A DNA stretch of 64,000 nucleotides, from positions 558,001-622,000 of the forward strand of contig NZ_OZ007001.1 of the NCBI RefSeq assembly GCF_963931295.1, in the 5' to 3' direction. The position numbers and the translations under genes are program-made. The notes beneath the pieces were generated by a model that saw only the letters and a program-made list of their open reading frames with translations, had not been told where the DNA came from and ran no database searches. How positions within the stretch are numbered: position 1 is the stretch's first letter; each line of letters begins with the position of its first letter. Source of the stretch: an uncultured Mailhella sp. GTDB taxonomy: Bacteria > Desulfobacterota > Desulfovibrionia > Desulfovibrionales > Desulfovibrionaceae. Positions 8,915 through 19,000 of the stretch are shown here, piece after piece.

Positions 8915-10640
8915 GGGAAAAGCGCGGGCGGAAGAACGCAGACGAAGGACTTTTTGTCGCGCGCACCGTTGACGAGCGTGCTTTTCTGACGCAGCGGGCG
9001 GCAGCCTTGCGTGATGCAGCGCAGCCGTTGATGCGAAGTTTTTGACGCGAGGCACAGCCTTGAAAGTACGTCTTTCACGACGCCGTACCGCGGAAGAAAC
9101 GTTTTGCGGCACGGCAGAAACGGCGGCGGGAATTTTTCTCAACCCGGCGGAAAGATATTTTTTCAGCACGCAGGAAAAAGACACGATGTCGTGTTTTGGA
9201 AAAGCGCACGCGCCGCCCCCTCCGACGACAGGCCGACAGACGACAGGCAGAAAAAAAAGGAGATGACGCAAAGTTGCCCCGCGTTCGGCCGACCATGCCG
9301 ATTGTGACGCTCCCGGCGACAAGCATCCGAACATCAACGTCTCGCAACCAGCGACTGAAGACGAGGTGAGACGATCGTCACGTCGGCGCTTTGCGGACAG
9401 CCACGCTCCAGAAAAAAATGATAACGGCGTCACCGCCTGCGGACGTCCGTCGCCCAGACGACACGACTCCGCGCGTCAAAGCTTCAGACGACGGATCCCA
9501 TCGTGAAGTTCCAGACTCGAAAGGACGAGACGAAATTTCAAAGGACGGCGTTCCAGACGTGCCTGCCCCGGGCGGAAAGGTTGAGAGCACAACGAAGGGC
9601 GGCATTCTCAAACGACCACGTTCCAAACAACCATGATTCGGCCTCGACGCCCAGGATGCCCCAGTCCGAGCGACAGCCTTCGGCAGCAGGAGCTGCGCAT
9701 GCCCACAGCGTGAACGACGCGTCTCCTGAAAGCAGGCAGAACACAAAATTTCCACTCCGCCATTTCTGTGACCTTCCGGAGCTCTGAAAAATTCCGTGCG
9801 ACAAGCACCGCGCTCCGCCGGAAAGCACGAGGCAACGCCAGTCGAAAAGCGTCTCTTGCTCTGCCTCTTGCGGGCAGGAATACGCCCTCTGTGAAGCGTT
9901 GCATTTGACCAGCTCCCGCGCAGACACTGCGCACAACGCCTTGCATCCCCACGGACAAGAAAAAAATCAACAATTCCGGCTACGCTTGACCGCTCAACCG
10001 CCGCACCCCGCCTCCGGGCGCGCGACTTCCCGCACAGGTTCCGCATGGCGTCAGCCCCGGCATCCGCATACAGTTTCCGCTTGCCGCGCTGCACGGCGTT
10101 CATCCCGGCACTGCGAGTTTCGTCTCCAGAACGGCACGGCGTTCCCCGCCCCCCCGTTCAGTACACAATACCCCAATCCTTCAAGGGAAAGGGCACCCCG
10201 CTCCGCCGGCCTCTGCACGCCTTGCGCCGCTGTCTTGCAGCATGCAGCGGCGCAGCGCCTGCGCACCATCTGAACTCTCGGAAGCCGACCGCAACGAAGA
10301 TTCCGTCGCAACGGCGTCCGATTAACGCTCCGCTCCATGCCGGATTCCTGCCCGCACGACTCCGTCGCTGACCTGTGCCGCATCCGAGTCCATCCCCGCA
10401 GAAAATCCACGTCGCCCGGCGCGGCGACGGCACCAGCGCTGCACAACGTCCGTGACCGGCACTCTGCCGCTTCGGGGGGAGAGGGGGAAAAACTGGCGCG
10501 GCCTCTCCCGGCGCAGCGCAAGGCCCCCGCAACGCCCGCCGACACCCGGTGCGCCTGTCTCCGAACAAAGGGACGTTGCCGCTCCATCGACCAAAGCCGC
10601 ACGCTCTGCCGAACCGGGAGCACAAAACACTCAGAGCAGA
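8915..10640. other. 1.7 kb without a recognisable gene
   Basis: Several frames stay open for 100-240 codons on both strands, but none has a ribosome site with a plausible start, and the translations are Arg/Pro/Ser-rich with no family character. GACG and CGCC words recur. I see no tRNA, no clear inverted repeat longer than about 12 bp and no transposase remnant. It may be decayed coding DNA or a large spacer; the 19476-20302 region has a similar look. Confidence 0.5.
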
Positions 10641-10868
10641 CTACTGAAGCAGCGACAGTACTTCCATGCGGCGAACAGCGGCGGCGGGCGCAGCGCGGCG
10701 ACGAGGAGAACGACGAACGGCCAGAGGCGTGTTCTCCAGCGCTTCGGCCTGCTCGGCCAGGGCTTCGAGATTGCTGCAGGCAAGCGCCACCAGCGCGGGA
10801 GTGAAGGTTTCGACATTCAGAGAACCAAGGAAGGAACGCACGCTGCGGATATCGTCACTCATGGCCAT
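10641..10868 (-). CDS. Small hypothetical protein divergent from the repressor
   Basis: 75 residues, unrecognised. The start is well supported: AAGGAG lies 8 bases before the ATG (at 10875-10882 on the plus strand). The N-terminal half looks helical and acidic (SNLEALAEQAEALE); the C-terminal third is Arg/Ala-rich (SPRRRAAPAAAVRR) and less convincing as a conserved domain. It is transcribed away from the S24 repressor across a shared AT-rich region, the usual place for a gene controlled by such a repressor. The function is unknown. Confidence 0.55.
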   Translation of the reverse strand: MAMSDDIRSVRSFLGSLNVETFTPALVALACSNLEALAEQAEALENTPLAVRRSPRRRAAPAAAVRRMEVLSLLQ

Positions 10869-11029
10869 AGGAAGGTCTCCTTGAAAAGTCTCATTGATTT
10901 TTTGTGCTGAACACGACTTTCTTTTGCCAGTTTTATTTATTTTGTCAACTAAAAATTTACATTTTGAACTTTTTAAATTTTTTCAATTTTCAATTGACTT
11001 TTTTGTTCTCTTACTTTAAAAATTGATTC
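10869..11029. promoter_or_regulatory. AT-rich divergent promoter/operator region
   Basis: About 160 bases far richer in A/T than the surroundings, between the small minus-strand gene and the S24 repressor. TTGACT (10994-10999) with TAAAAA 17 bases later (11017-11022) could serve the repressor; transcription would start about at its ATG, and no Shine-Dalgarno is visible, so a leaderless message is possible. CAATTTTCAATTG-type words and A/T palindromes between 10925 and 10996 could be operators. Confidence 0.45.
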
Positions 11030-11782
11030 ATGAACAGCGCAACACCTGAAACTCTCGATCGCCTCCTCCAGGGAGCCGGACTTCGGCGCGACAGCCAGCT
11101 TGCCGAGCTTCTCGGCGTGTCTCCGCAGGCCGTGAGTCAGGCTCGCCGCAAGGGGCGCATTCCCGACGGCTGGGTTCTGAAAGTGGCCGCTCAGTTCGGG
11201 CTGTCCACGGACTGGATATTTTTCGGCAGAGAGCCCGGAACGGGCGTCGTGCCTGCGTCGGAGGCCCATGACGCCGCGGCCGAATCGGAGGACGACGCAA
11301 TGCGGGAACGCCGCGCCAAGGGCGAAAGCTTTTTCGGCGAAGTGGGTTCCGGGCAGGACGCCATCGGTCTGGTCATGGTGCCGCTTGTGGCCGCGCGCCT
11401 TGCCGCGGGCAAGGGCAGTCTGGAAACCGACGGCGACGTGCTTTCCTACTTTTCCTTCCGGCAGGACTGGCTGTGCCGCAAGGGCAATCCGGACAAGATG
11501 GTGCTCATGAAGGTGTGCGGCGACAGCATGGAGCCGGACATCCGGCACGGCGACATGGTGCTTGTCGATCAGAGCAAGTGCCAGATTTACGGACACGCCA
11601 TCTACGCCATGGGCATCAACGAGGAAATCTACATCAAGCAGGTGGAAACGCTGCCCGGCGGACAGCTGGTGCTCCGGAGCCGCAATCCTGAATATTCGCC
11701 CATCAGCGTGGATCTGCACGGCGATCTTGCCGACAGCGTGCGCGTCATCGGCCGCGTCATCTGGTGCTGCCGGGAAATCTAG
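11030..11782 (+). CDS. S24-family phage-type (CI-like) repressor
   Basis: 250 residues. An N-terminal helix-turn-helix (about 22-50, LAELLGVSPQAVSQARRKG) of the phage CI type is followed by a variable linker and a LexA/S24 peptidase domain. The catalytic pair is visible: Ser166 in CGDSMEPDIRHGDMV and Lys203 in EEIYIKQVE. The order HTH-S24 and the ARLAAGKGSLE...SFRQDWL segment are typical of Desulfovibrio prophage repressors. A clear Ala-Gly or Cys-Gly self-cleavage site was not identified in the linker, so SOS-type autocleavage is uncertain. It lies 800 bases before the PLD/helicase cassette on the same strand and may control it or the small divergent gene; no other phage gene is visible nearby. 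Confidence 0.88.
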   Translation: MNSATPETLDRLLQGAGLRRDSQLAELLGVSPQAVSQARRKGRIPDGWVLKVAAQFGLSTDWIFFGREPGTGVVPASEAHDAAAESEDDAMRERRAKGESFFGEVGSGQDAIGLVMVPLVAARLAAGKGSLETDGDVLSYFSFRQDWLCRKGNPDKMVLMKVCGDSMEPDIRHGDMVLVDQSKCQIYGHAIYAMGINEEIYIKQVETLPGGQLVLRSRNPEYSPISVDLHGDLADSVRVIGRVIWCCREI

Positions 11783-12589
11783 GGCCGTCTGACCGGGCGC
11801 GGAGCAGAGCGCGCTTTCCGCAGCATGCCCTGCAAAGCGACAAGCCGGACAAACAAACCGGACAAAACGGCACACTGGGAGAACGCCGACGGCCGGGAGA
11901 TCGCATCGGCACTCTGGCGAGTCCGTCGAAACTTCGAGGACGCCGTCAAAGGCCGCTTGCGGAAAAGCAACGAAAACGCTCCACGCATGGGGCGAGCACA
12001 AGCACGCCCTGCCGCCGCAAGCGGCGCATCACAGCGTCTTTTCCCTGCCCCCTGCTCCAGCGCTCCATGTTGCGGCGTCATCTCCCAGCGCCGCGCAACG
12101 GGCCGCACTCGTGCGCAAGGTTCTCCCTCGGCGTCTGCGTTTCCCTGCAAGGCCTCGCGCCTATCCTTTCTCATCGCCCTCCCCTTTTTCAGCAACGTTT
12201 TGCGCCTCGCCCGACGCCCTCTGCTTCCTTTCGGCCCGATTTCCCCGAGTCTCCCTTCCGCCCCCCCCGGGACACGTTCCGCAGCTCCCACGCCTTTTTC
12301 CTTCGCATCTCTGCTTTCTCCAGCAAAGCCCCAAGTTCCCCCTCCTTTCTCTATCCCTCTCCCCTCTTCCTGCGATTTCCTTTCCACCGCCTTCCTTTCT
12401 CTCTCTTCTTGCGCTCATCCTCGCAGTTTTTTCCCCGCGTTCTCACCCCGCGCCGTTCCCCCGCCCCGAGTTTCCCGCCCGCCTTCCCGGCGTCGGACCT
12501 TGCGTCGCGCGCTCTTCGGGCATACCCTGAAACCGCACTCCCGCCGACATTCCAACCTCGCGCCAGACCTCGACGCCCACGTTCCCTCC
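11783..12589. other. Intergenic region with pyrimidine-rich plus strand
   Basis: An 800-base stretch between the repressor and the cassette. Frames remain open into the next gene, but the translation is low-complexity (Ser/Pro/Phe/Arg) and unlike a real N-terminus. From about 12140 to 12500 the plus strand is strongly C/T-rich. No clear promoter was found. Confidence 0.5.
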
Positions 12590-13897
12590 ATGTTTCTCAC
12601 GCCCTACACCGTGCTGCCCTCCGGACTGGACTCTCTGGATCCCCTCGGATTCCTGCGCCCGTACACCGCCCTTTCCGACGCGCTCCTGCCCCAGTTCACC
12701 ACGCTTACCGCGTCCCCGGCCTGTCACGGCTTTCTCTGCTGGGCCGTCGGCTTTCTGCGTCAGCGCCGCGCCTCCGGCCGCGACTTCACCCGCGGCATGC
12801 GCGATCTGGAAATTCTCTGGGGCGCGCTCTGCATCAAGGGCTCCCGCCCCGAAGGCGTGCTCAACATCGTCCGGCTGAGCCGCCTGCCCCGAACCGGCCT
12901 CACTCTCAAAGTCGCCCGTCGGGAAACATACGGCCTCTATCTGCGCCCGGGCTACGGCGTGCGCGGGCACTACGCCGGGCCGTCCGTGATCTGGGGCTTT
13001 CTCAGCGCCGATCAGCGCCTCACCGACGCCGGAAAGGCCCTGGCCGACGCCTGGGATTTCCGCCTCACCGCAGGAAAAGGCCGATCCTCCGGACTCCCCA
13101 CCTTCACCTTGCTCGCCGAACGCTGGATGGACAACCTTCCCGTGCTCGACGATCCCGCGCTCAGCGAAGACGTCTGCCGCCGCTGGAGCGTGTCCGCCGG
13201 AGAACCGAACAACAATGAGCGGCAGGTCTGGAAACGCGCCGTGAGTCGCGCCATCGACGCCTGGCCCGCCGGCGAAGGCCTCTGGACGTCTCCTCCGAGC
13301 GACGAGCTGAAAAAAATGTATTTTTCCGACAGGTTCCACTTTTTCCCGGCGCTTTTGCAGCACTACGACGAGCAGAACGCGTCCGGCCGCTTCGACGAAC
13401 TGCTGCGCCGCCTCGATCGCTGCCTGGCCTTCGAGCAGTTTGCCGCGCTCACGCAGTTCGCCTTTGAATGGGAATATCTGCGCCGGGAGCGGGCAGGCGG
13501 CAACGCACCCGTTTCGCCGCATCCCGACCTGTTCTCCGAGCTCAGGCTGTCCGCCGAAGACGCCGCAAAAGCCGTTCGCGCCGCCGGTCTCGACTGGAAC
13601 ATGCCGGAACGCCTGCGCGCATGCAAAAACTACACGCAGCAAGTGAGCGCAATCATCGCCATGCACGTGGAACATCAGAAAAGAAAACTCGCCCAGCCCT
13701 TTCTGGACGAACACGACGTGCTGCTCGCCGACCGCCTTCCAAACTCGCCCGCTCCGCGTCTGGCCGACGATCTCGCCGACGCCGACCACGTCGCCCTGCG
13801 CAGCCGCGTCATGAACGCCTATCCGCGCACCTGGTTTTTCAACAACGTCTGGCGCTGGCTCGACTATCTGGGGGAATCGCGTGGCCACATCCATTGA
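12590..13897 (+). CDS. Unknown protein, first gene of a PLD/SNF2 helicase cassette
   Basis: 435 residues from the chosen ATG; the start is uncertain because no Shine-Dalgarno is visible and the frame is open far upstream. The choice rests on a sudden change to ordinary protein composition at FLTPYTVLPSG. The N-terminal pattern LDPLGFLRPYxxLxDxLLPQFTTLT...GFLCW resembles that of proteins such as DUF6361 members seen beside helicases in defence islands; this is resemblance by eye, not a firm assignment. The rest is mixed alpha/beta with no catalytic motif I can name. The last 17 bases overlap the start of the PLD gene, so translation is probably coupled. It is likely the specificity or adaptor part of a three-gene system. 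Confidence 0.68.
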   Translation: MFLTPYTVLPSGLDSLDPLGFLRPYTALSDALLPQFTTLTASPACHGFLCWAVGFLRQRRASGRDFTRGMRDLEILWGALCIKGSRPEGVLNIVRLSRLPRTGLTLKVARRETYGLYLRPGYGVRGHYAGPSVIWGFLSADQRLTDAGKALADAWDFRLTAGKGRSSGLPTFTLLAERWMDNLPVLDDPALSEDVCRRWSVSAGEPNNNERQVWKRAVSRAIDAWPAGEGLWTSPPSDELKKMYFSDRFHFFPALLQHYDEQNASGRFDELLRRLDRCLAFEQFAALTQFAFEWEYLRRERAGGNAPVSPHPDLFSELRLSAEDAAKAVRAAGLDWNMPERLRACKNYTQQVSAIIAMHVEHQKRKLAQPFLDEHDVLLADRLPNSPAPRLADDLADADHVALRSRVMNAYPRTWFFNNVWRWLDYLGESRGHIH

Positions 13898-16001
13898 ACG
13901 GCAGAGCCTCGGCGACGTGCTGATCCGCATCGCCCGACAGGACGGAGAACAGCTGCGGCATCTGCTGGCGCTGACCTATGAATTTGATCCGGAACAGGCG
14001 CTCAACCTCATGCTGAGCCGCGAACTGTACGCCCCTCTCGAACTCACCCTCCGTCGCCGACTCGCCATTGCCAGGCTGCACCCGCTCATCGTGTACGACG
14101 CCGCCAAAACCCGCGACGTGAGTTCCCTGCCCCATTTTCTGGAACTGCATCCGTGGAAATCGCGCGCCTTCGGCTGTCATCACAGCAAGGCCTGCTGTCT
14201 CGTGACGGATCAGGCCGTGCATCTTTTTCTCGGCAGCTTCAACCTGACCGCCTCCGGCCTGTTTCACAATCGGGAAGTCATGGAATATTTCCGCTGGGCG
14301 GAAGACGGCCGCCCGGAAGACGGACGCCTCATCCGCGAATGGGCGGAGTTTCTGCGCCGCTGCTACAGCCCGCGCACGCACGGCTCCGAACGTTCGTCGC
14401 TGAGCGCCCTCATCGACTGCCTCGACGCGCGCCTCTCCTCCCTTGACGGAGACGACGAATACGCCCCGCGCCTTCTCATCTCCGGCTACGGCGGCCTCAA
14501 AACATCCGCCCCAGGCGCCGAAGACGACGCGCCGCGCGCCGCAGCGCCTGCCGAACGCGGGCTCGACAACCTGCGCAGGCTCTGGATCCGCTGGTTCGGC
14601 GAGTCTGCCCGTCCGAGCCGTCTCTGCGCGGTTTCGCCCTTCTTCGACGTCTCGGCTCATCCGCGCTGCGCGGCCTCGGTCTTCCGCCAGGCCTTCCCCT
14701 CGCTGCGCTCGCTCGACATCTGCACCGACGCCCGGGGCCTGACCGGGCTTTCACTGGCGCATTTCGGCGGCCTGGCCCCAGGGCTCCGCCTCATTCCCGC
14801 CGAAACCTCAAAGGCCGAACGGGCCGACATCGAAAGACGCGCCGCCGAACACGGCGTTTCCGTGCCGGAATCCGCCACTCTTGAGCGGAAACTGCACGCC
14901 AAGATTCTCCTGCTCGCCGACGACGAAGGTCACGGCCTCTGCTACGCGGGCAGCGCCAACTTCACCCTCAACGCGTGGCTCGGAAACAATCAGGAACTGG
15001 GCGTGTGCCGACGTCTGAACGAAGACGCCGACGCGCTCTGGAAAAACATTCTGAAAGGATTGTACGCCTCTTCAAAAAACGCGGCCGACCGCCTTCCAGA
15101 CGAGCCCCCGGCGCGCGTGGAGTCCGATCCCGAAGACGACGCCGCGCCCGACATGTTTCCGGATTTCATCGACTTCATCACCCTGGAAACCATGCCCGAC
15201 GGCGGAGCCTTTTTCCGCCTGCACTTTGCCGAACCTGCCGCGGGCCGTCTGGAACACTACGCCGTGCGCTGGGGCGAAGGCGGCCCCGCGCTTCGCTTCG
15301 ACGCCTCGGGCGCGGGCGAGTCCATGCAGGACGGCCTCTGGCAGCGGCGTCTTGCCTCAGGCCGCGCGCTGGAATTTCAGCACCTTGCCTCGGGCCGCGT
15401 GTTTTTCTTCCCCTTCCTCTATGCAGACGCCGTTCTCCGGAGCGATGCGGAATCGCTGCTCGGCATAAGCAGTCTCGACTGGCTGCTCATGCATCAGAGC
15501 GCCGAAGAACGCGACGCTGCCGAACCGTGCTTCGCCGCGGCGGCGGAAACGCTGGTCGCACCTGTCGAAATCGAGCGCGACGCCAATCCCGTCATCGCCA
15601 TGCAGCACTATCTGCGGCTCTTCGGCGGCGCGGAGCGTCTGCTCAGGGACAGAATGGACGTCGTCGCCCGCAGTCGGCATCCTGACGAGAGCCTGAAATT
15701 TCTCATTCTGGGCGAACTTTCCGCCTTCGCTCGCCTGCTGCTGCGCGAGTACGCCCGCAGCGGCCGCAACGGCGACGAAGCCTGTCTTTTCAAGCTGGGC
15801 GAACTGCGGGCCTCGGCCGCGGCGCTGCGCGAAGCCGCCCGGCGTCTTCACTGTCCCCACGCCCGCGCGCCGCTTGCCGTCGATGCGCTGTTTCATCCCC
15901 TGCTCGGCGAGCTCGACGCCGTTCTCTCCGCCGTCGAGCATCCCTCGCCCCTGCTCAGGGACTACCTCGACTTCATCCTTCGCGAGCCCGGCCATGACTG
16001 A
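13881..16001 (+). CDS. Phospholipase D-family (HKD) protein, candidate nuclease
   Basis: 706 residues with a GTG start at 13881 preceded by GGGGGA. Two PLD half-sites are present: His101-x-Lys103 followed by GSFN (118-121), and His339-x-Lys341 followed by GSANF (357-361) with a downstream acidic NNQELGV. This double HxK...GSxN layout is that of PLD-type nucleases/phosphodiesterases, where two histidines act on a phosphodiester. The Asp at the classical HxKxxxxD spacing is absent in motif 1, as in many nuclease members. About 300 C-terminal residues are of unknown function. It overlaps the upstream gene by 17 bases and the downstream helicase by 8 (ATGACTGA). PLD plus SNF2-type helicase occurs in DISARM (DrmC, DrmD) and in the Dpd DNA-modification system (DpdK, DpdE), but the other genes of those systems are absent. 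Confidence 0.88.
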   Translation: MATSIERQSLGDVLIRIARQDGEQLRHLLALTYEFDPEQALNLMLSRELYAPLELTLRRRLAIARLHPLIVYDAAKTRDVSSLPHFLELHPWKSRAFGCHHSKACCLVTDQAVHLFLGSFNLTASGLFHNREVMEYFRWAEDGRPEDGRLIREWAEFLRRCYSPRTHGSERSSLSALIDCLDARLSSLDGDDEYAPRLLISGYGGLKTSAPGAEDDAPRAAAPAERGLDNLRRLWIRWFGESARPSRLCAVSPFFDVSAHPRCAASVFRQAFPSLRSLDICTDARGLTGLSLAHFGGLAPGLRLIPAETSKAERADIERRAAEHGVSVPESATLERKLHAKILLLADDEGHGLCYAGSANFTLNAWLGNNQELGVCRRLNEDADALWKNILKGLYASSKNAADRLPDEPPARVESDPEDDAAPDMFPDFIDFITLETMPDGGAFFRLHFAEPAAGRLEHYAVRWGEGGPALRFDASGAGESMQDGLWQRRLASGRALEFQHLASGRVFFFPFLYADAVLRSDAESLLGISSLDWLLMHQSAEERDAAEPCFAAAAETLVAPVEIERDANPVIAMQHYLRLFGGAERLLRDRMDVVARSRHPDESLKFLILGELSAFARLLLREYARSGRNGDEACLFKLGELRASAAALREAARRLHCPHARAPLAVDALFHPLLGELDAVLSAVEHPSPLLRDYLDFILREPGHD

Positions 16002-19000
16002 TCTTTCTCCCCTGTTCCGCCCCGCCCCCTCCCCGGATCTCGCAGACAGCTGGCTTCGGCAGCAGCGCGAAGCCCGCGCCGTGCTCCGCCGCTTCGAGCG
16101 CGGATTTTCCACCGTGCTGCTTGCCGACGAGGTGGGCATGGGCAAAACCTACGTGGCTCTTGCCGTCATGGCGGGCGTGGCGGCCAAAGGCGGCAAAACG
16201 CTGCTCATCGTGCCGGGCAACGCGGTGCTTCTGCAAAAGTGGCTTGAAGAAATAAAAACCTTCAACGCCAGCTATCTCGCCGGGGATCTTCGGCTGCGGC
16301 CCCTGCTTGTGCTCGACCGCTTCGAGCTGCTGTTCGGGCTGCACGAATTTCCGCAGCGGCGCATCCGGCGCGTGAACCCGCCCGTGCTGACCTGCTTTCT
16401 GCGCGTGTTTCAGGACTGGTACAACGCCAAAGTCCGCCGGGCCAACGCATGGAAAAAGAAATGGCTTGCCGACGACCTTGCCGCGCCGGACAGCCTCGCC
16501 TTTCAGACCTTCTGCGCCGAGTTCTCAAAAACGCGCATCCACGCCTTTCTCGACGCGTGGCGCAGCCGTCGCCGCAGAGACTTCACCAAACTCTGCGCAA
16601 AAAACGGCCTGCTCGACGCTGCCGCCGCCGAAGCCAGGCAGCAGCCGGACGCGCCCTTTGCCGGTCGGGCCGCGCTCCGGGCCTATGGCATGCTGAGCGC
16701 GCTTTTCCGCGAGTTCTGCGCTCAGCAGGACAAGATCTCGCCCAACGTGTTCGTCATGACCATGAGCGCGCTGCGCGCAACGTCGCATCGTCAGGGGAAC
16801 GGCGCGCAGCTGCTGAAAAAGTATCTGCTGGGCAGAATGCTGTACCATAAACGCGAAGCCGGAGCCGGGCATCTGCGGTCGCTCGCCGACGCCCTCGGCT
16901 GGACCCGACCTCAGGACGACGAGGGCGAACTCCGACAGCTCGGCAAAGCGGATCTGCTGGGGCTTCGCAGCGTGTTTGACGCGCAGCTGAAGGAGCAGCG
17001 TCTGACGGAGCTCTTTTTCCGCACCCCGCGAGGCGGCGATCTTGCCGCGCTGGAAAGAAAGGCTCAGAACGTCATCGACAGCGTGTTCCGGAAGCGGCTG
17101 CACGCGCTTTCCCTCGCGGTGATCGACGAAGTACACAACTGGAAAAGCGGCCGCGCCAACGGCGCAAAGCAGTTTCGCGCGTATGCCGAGGTCTTTTCTC
17201 ATCGGCTCGTCATGTCGGCCACGCCGTTTCAGCTTCATGAACAGGAGCTGCTCACCCTCTTTGAAACCGTTGCCGGACCTGAGGGCGTTTCTGATCCGTC
17301 CCTCGAACTTGTGCGCAGCGCCCTTGCTCCGGACGGCCCGGCTCAGCGCTGCCTGCGCCTCAGCCGCGAATTTTCCGAAGCCTGGAAGGCGCTCTCTCCC
17401 GGCGACATGCAGAGCATCGCCGACCTGTGCGGACAAGGACAAGGCGACGCGCTGAAACACGGCCTCACCGCGCTGCAAAACAACGCCCCCCGCGCCGCGC
17501 TGCGGAATTTCTGCCTTGCGGCCCTGCGCTACCGCTCGGCCCTCGACGATCTGGAAACGACGCTGCGTCCGGTCATGATGCGCCACGTGCGGGACCGGCG
17601 CGTGCGCGCCTTCCACTGCGGCCGTGATTTTCGCGTGTGCGGCCTGCTAGGCGGCAGGCATCACGGACTGTACGCCGTGCCCGGCCTTGACGCAGGCAGC
17701 GCGCTCATGAACTTCATCGGCATGCGGGCGCAGCAGCTTCTTTCGCGCGGCCTCGGCGCAAGGGAGCACGTTCACCTGCTCGGCGGCATCAATTCCAGCA
17801 TCTGCGCCTTTGAGGAAAGCTGGAAGCAGCGCCCTGCCGGCGACGACAACGCCCGGCGATATCTCGACTTTTTTCTGAGTCAGCTGCGGCGTCGTCCGCA
17901 TCCCAAAGTGATCGCCACGGCCGAACGCGCGCTGAACAACCAGCGCGCAGGCCGCAAAACACTCATTTTCTGCGACCGCCTCGCCACTCAGGAAGAACTG
18001 TGCTGTCACCTGCGCCGGACCCTCAAGCGACGTTCGTCCCGGAATCTGTCGGAACTTCTGCGGCGCGACTTTCTTGCCGCGGATTACTATCTTTCCCGCT
18101 CCCTCGCCGCAGGTCTGTCTCTGCCCCTGCCGGACGCCGACGAGCTGCGCCGCGTGAAGGATCGGCTCTGGGACATCCAGAAAAGCCTTCCGGCTCTTCG
18201 CATGCGCGCGCTCGCCCGCCTGTCGGATCTGTGCCTCACCGAAGCACTGCTGCAACGCGCCGGAGAAGCCGGGGCCGCGCTTCAGCCCTATGCGCGTCTT
18301 CTCTGCCATCAGGACGCCCTTGCCTTCTATCTCTCCGGCCGGAGCGCCCGCGCTGCCGCTTTCTCCGACTCGCCGGGCACTCCCGACGCCGACAATCCCG
18401 ACCTTCTTGACGCGCCCGATGCCGCGCCCGGCGAAGAAGCCCTTCCCCCGAGCCTGAGCGACCGGGAAACTGCCGCGGACGACCTCATCCACGGCATTCT
18501 GTACGGAATCAACATCTGGCACGCGCAAAGCAACGACGCCCCGCAGCTGCACGCCGCCCTGCTGCGCCTGCTCGCGCAGGAAGCCCGCGCCCCGCGCGAC
18601 TCCGAAGCCGAAGAGGCGCGGGACGAGTTCGCCCTGGCCGACCTGCTTCTTCTCGTGCCGCAAGGCCTGCGCAAACTGCTGCTGAACCGCGCCCTGCTCC
18701 CGCAGGACGAACAACCCGAAACGCGCTCGCCGGGCGAAGCGCTGACAAGACTCCTGGCCGCCGATACGAGCCCTTCCGGGCCGTGGCAGAGAACGCGGCG
18801 ATTTCTCGAACTTCTCTGCCGCGAAGAGGGCAGCATACGGCCCGGTCTGGAAGCCTCGCGCCGCCGCAGCCTCTGGAACGGACTCAATCTGCGCCAGACC
18901 GACATTGCCGTTCACATCAACGGCGGAACCGACAAGAAACGCCGTACGGCCGTGTGCGCCGCCTTCAATTCGCCCTGCCTGCCGGATATTCTCATCTGCA

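Noticed and set aside
9378..10103. Open frames of up to 241 codons on both strands in the long gap
   Set aside because: No ribosome site, Arg/Ser/Pro-rich translation, no family pattern; long open frames are expected by chance in GC-rich DNA.
11825..12589. In-frame extension of the first cassette protein by 255 residues
   Set aside because: Low-complexity Pro/Ser/Phe/Arg sequence from a pyrimidine-rich strand with no ribosome site; protein-like composition starts at 12590.
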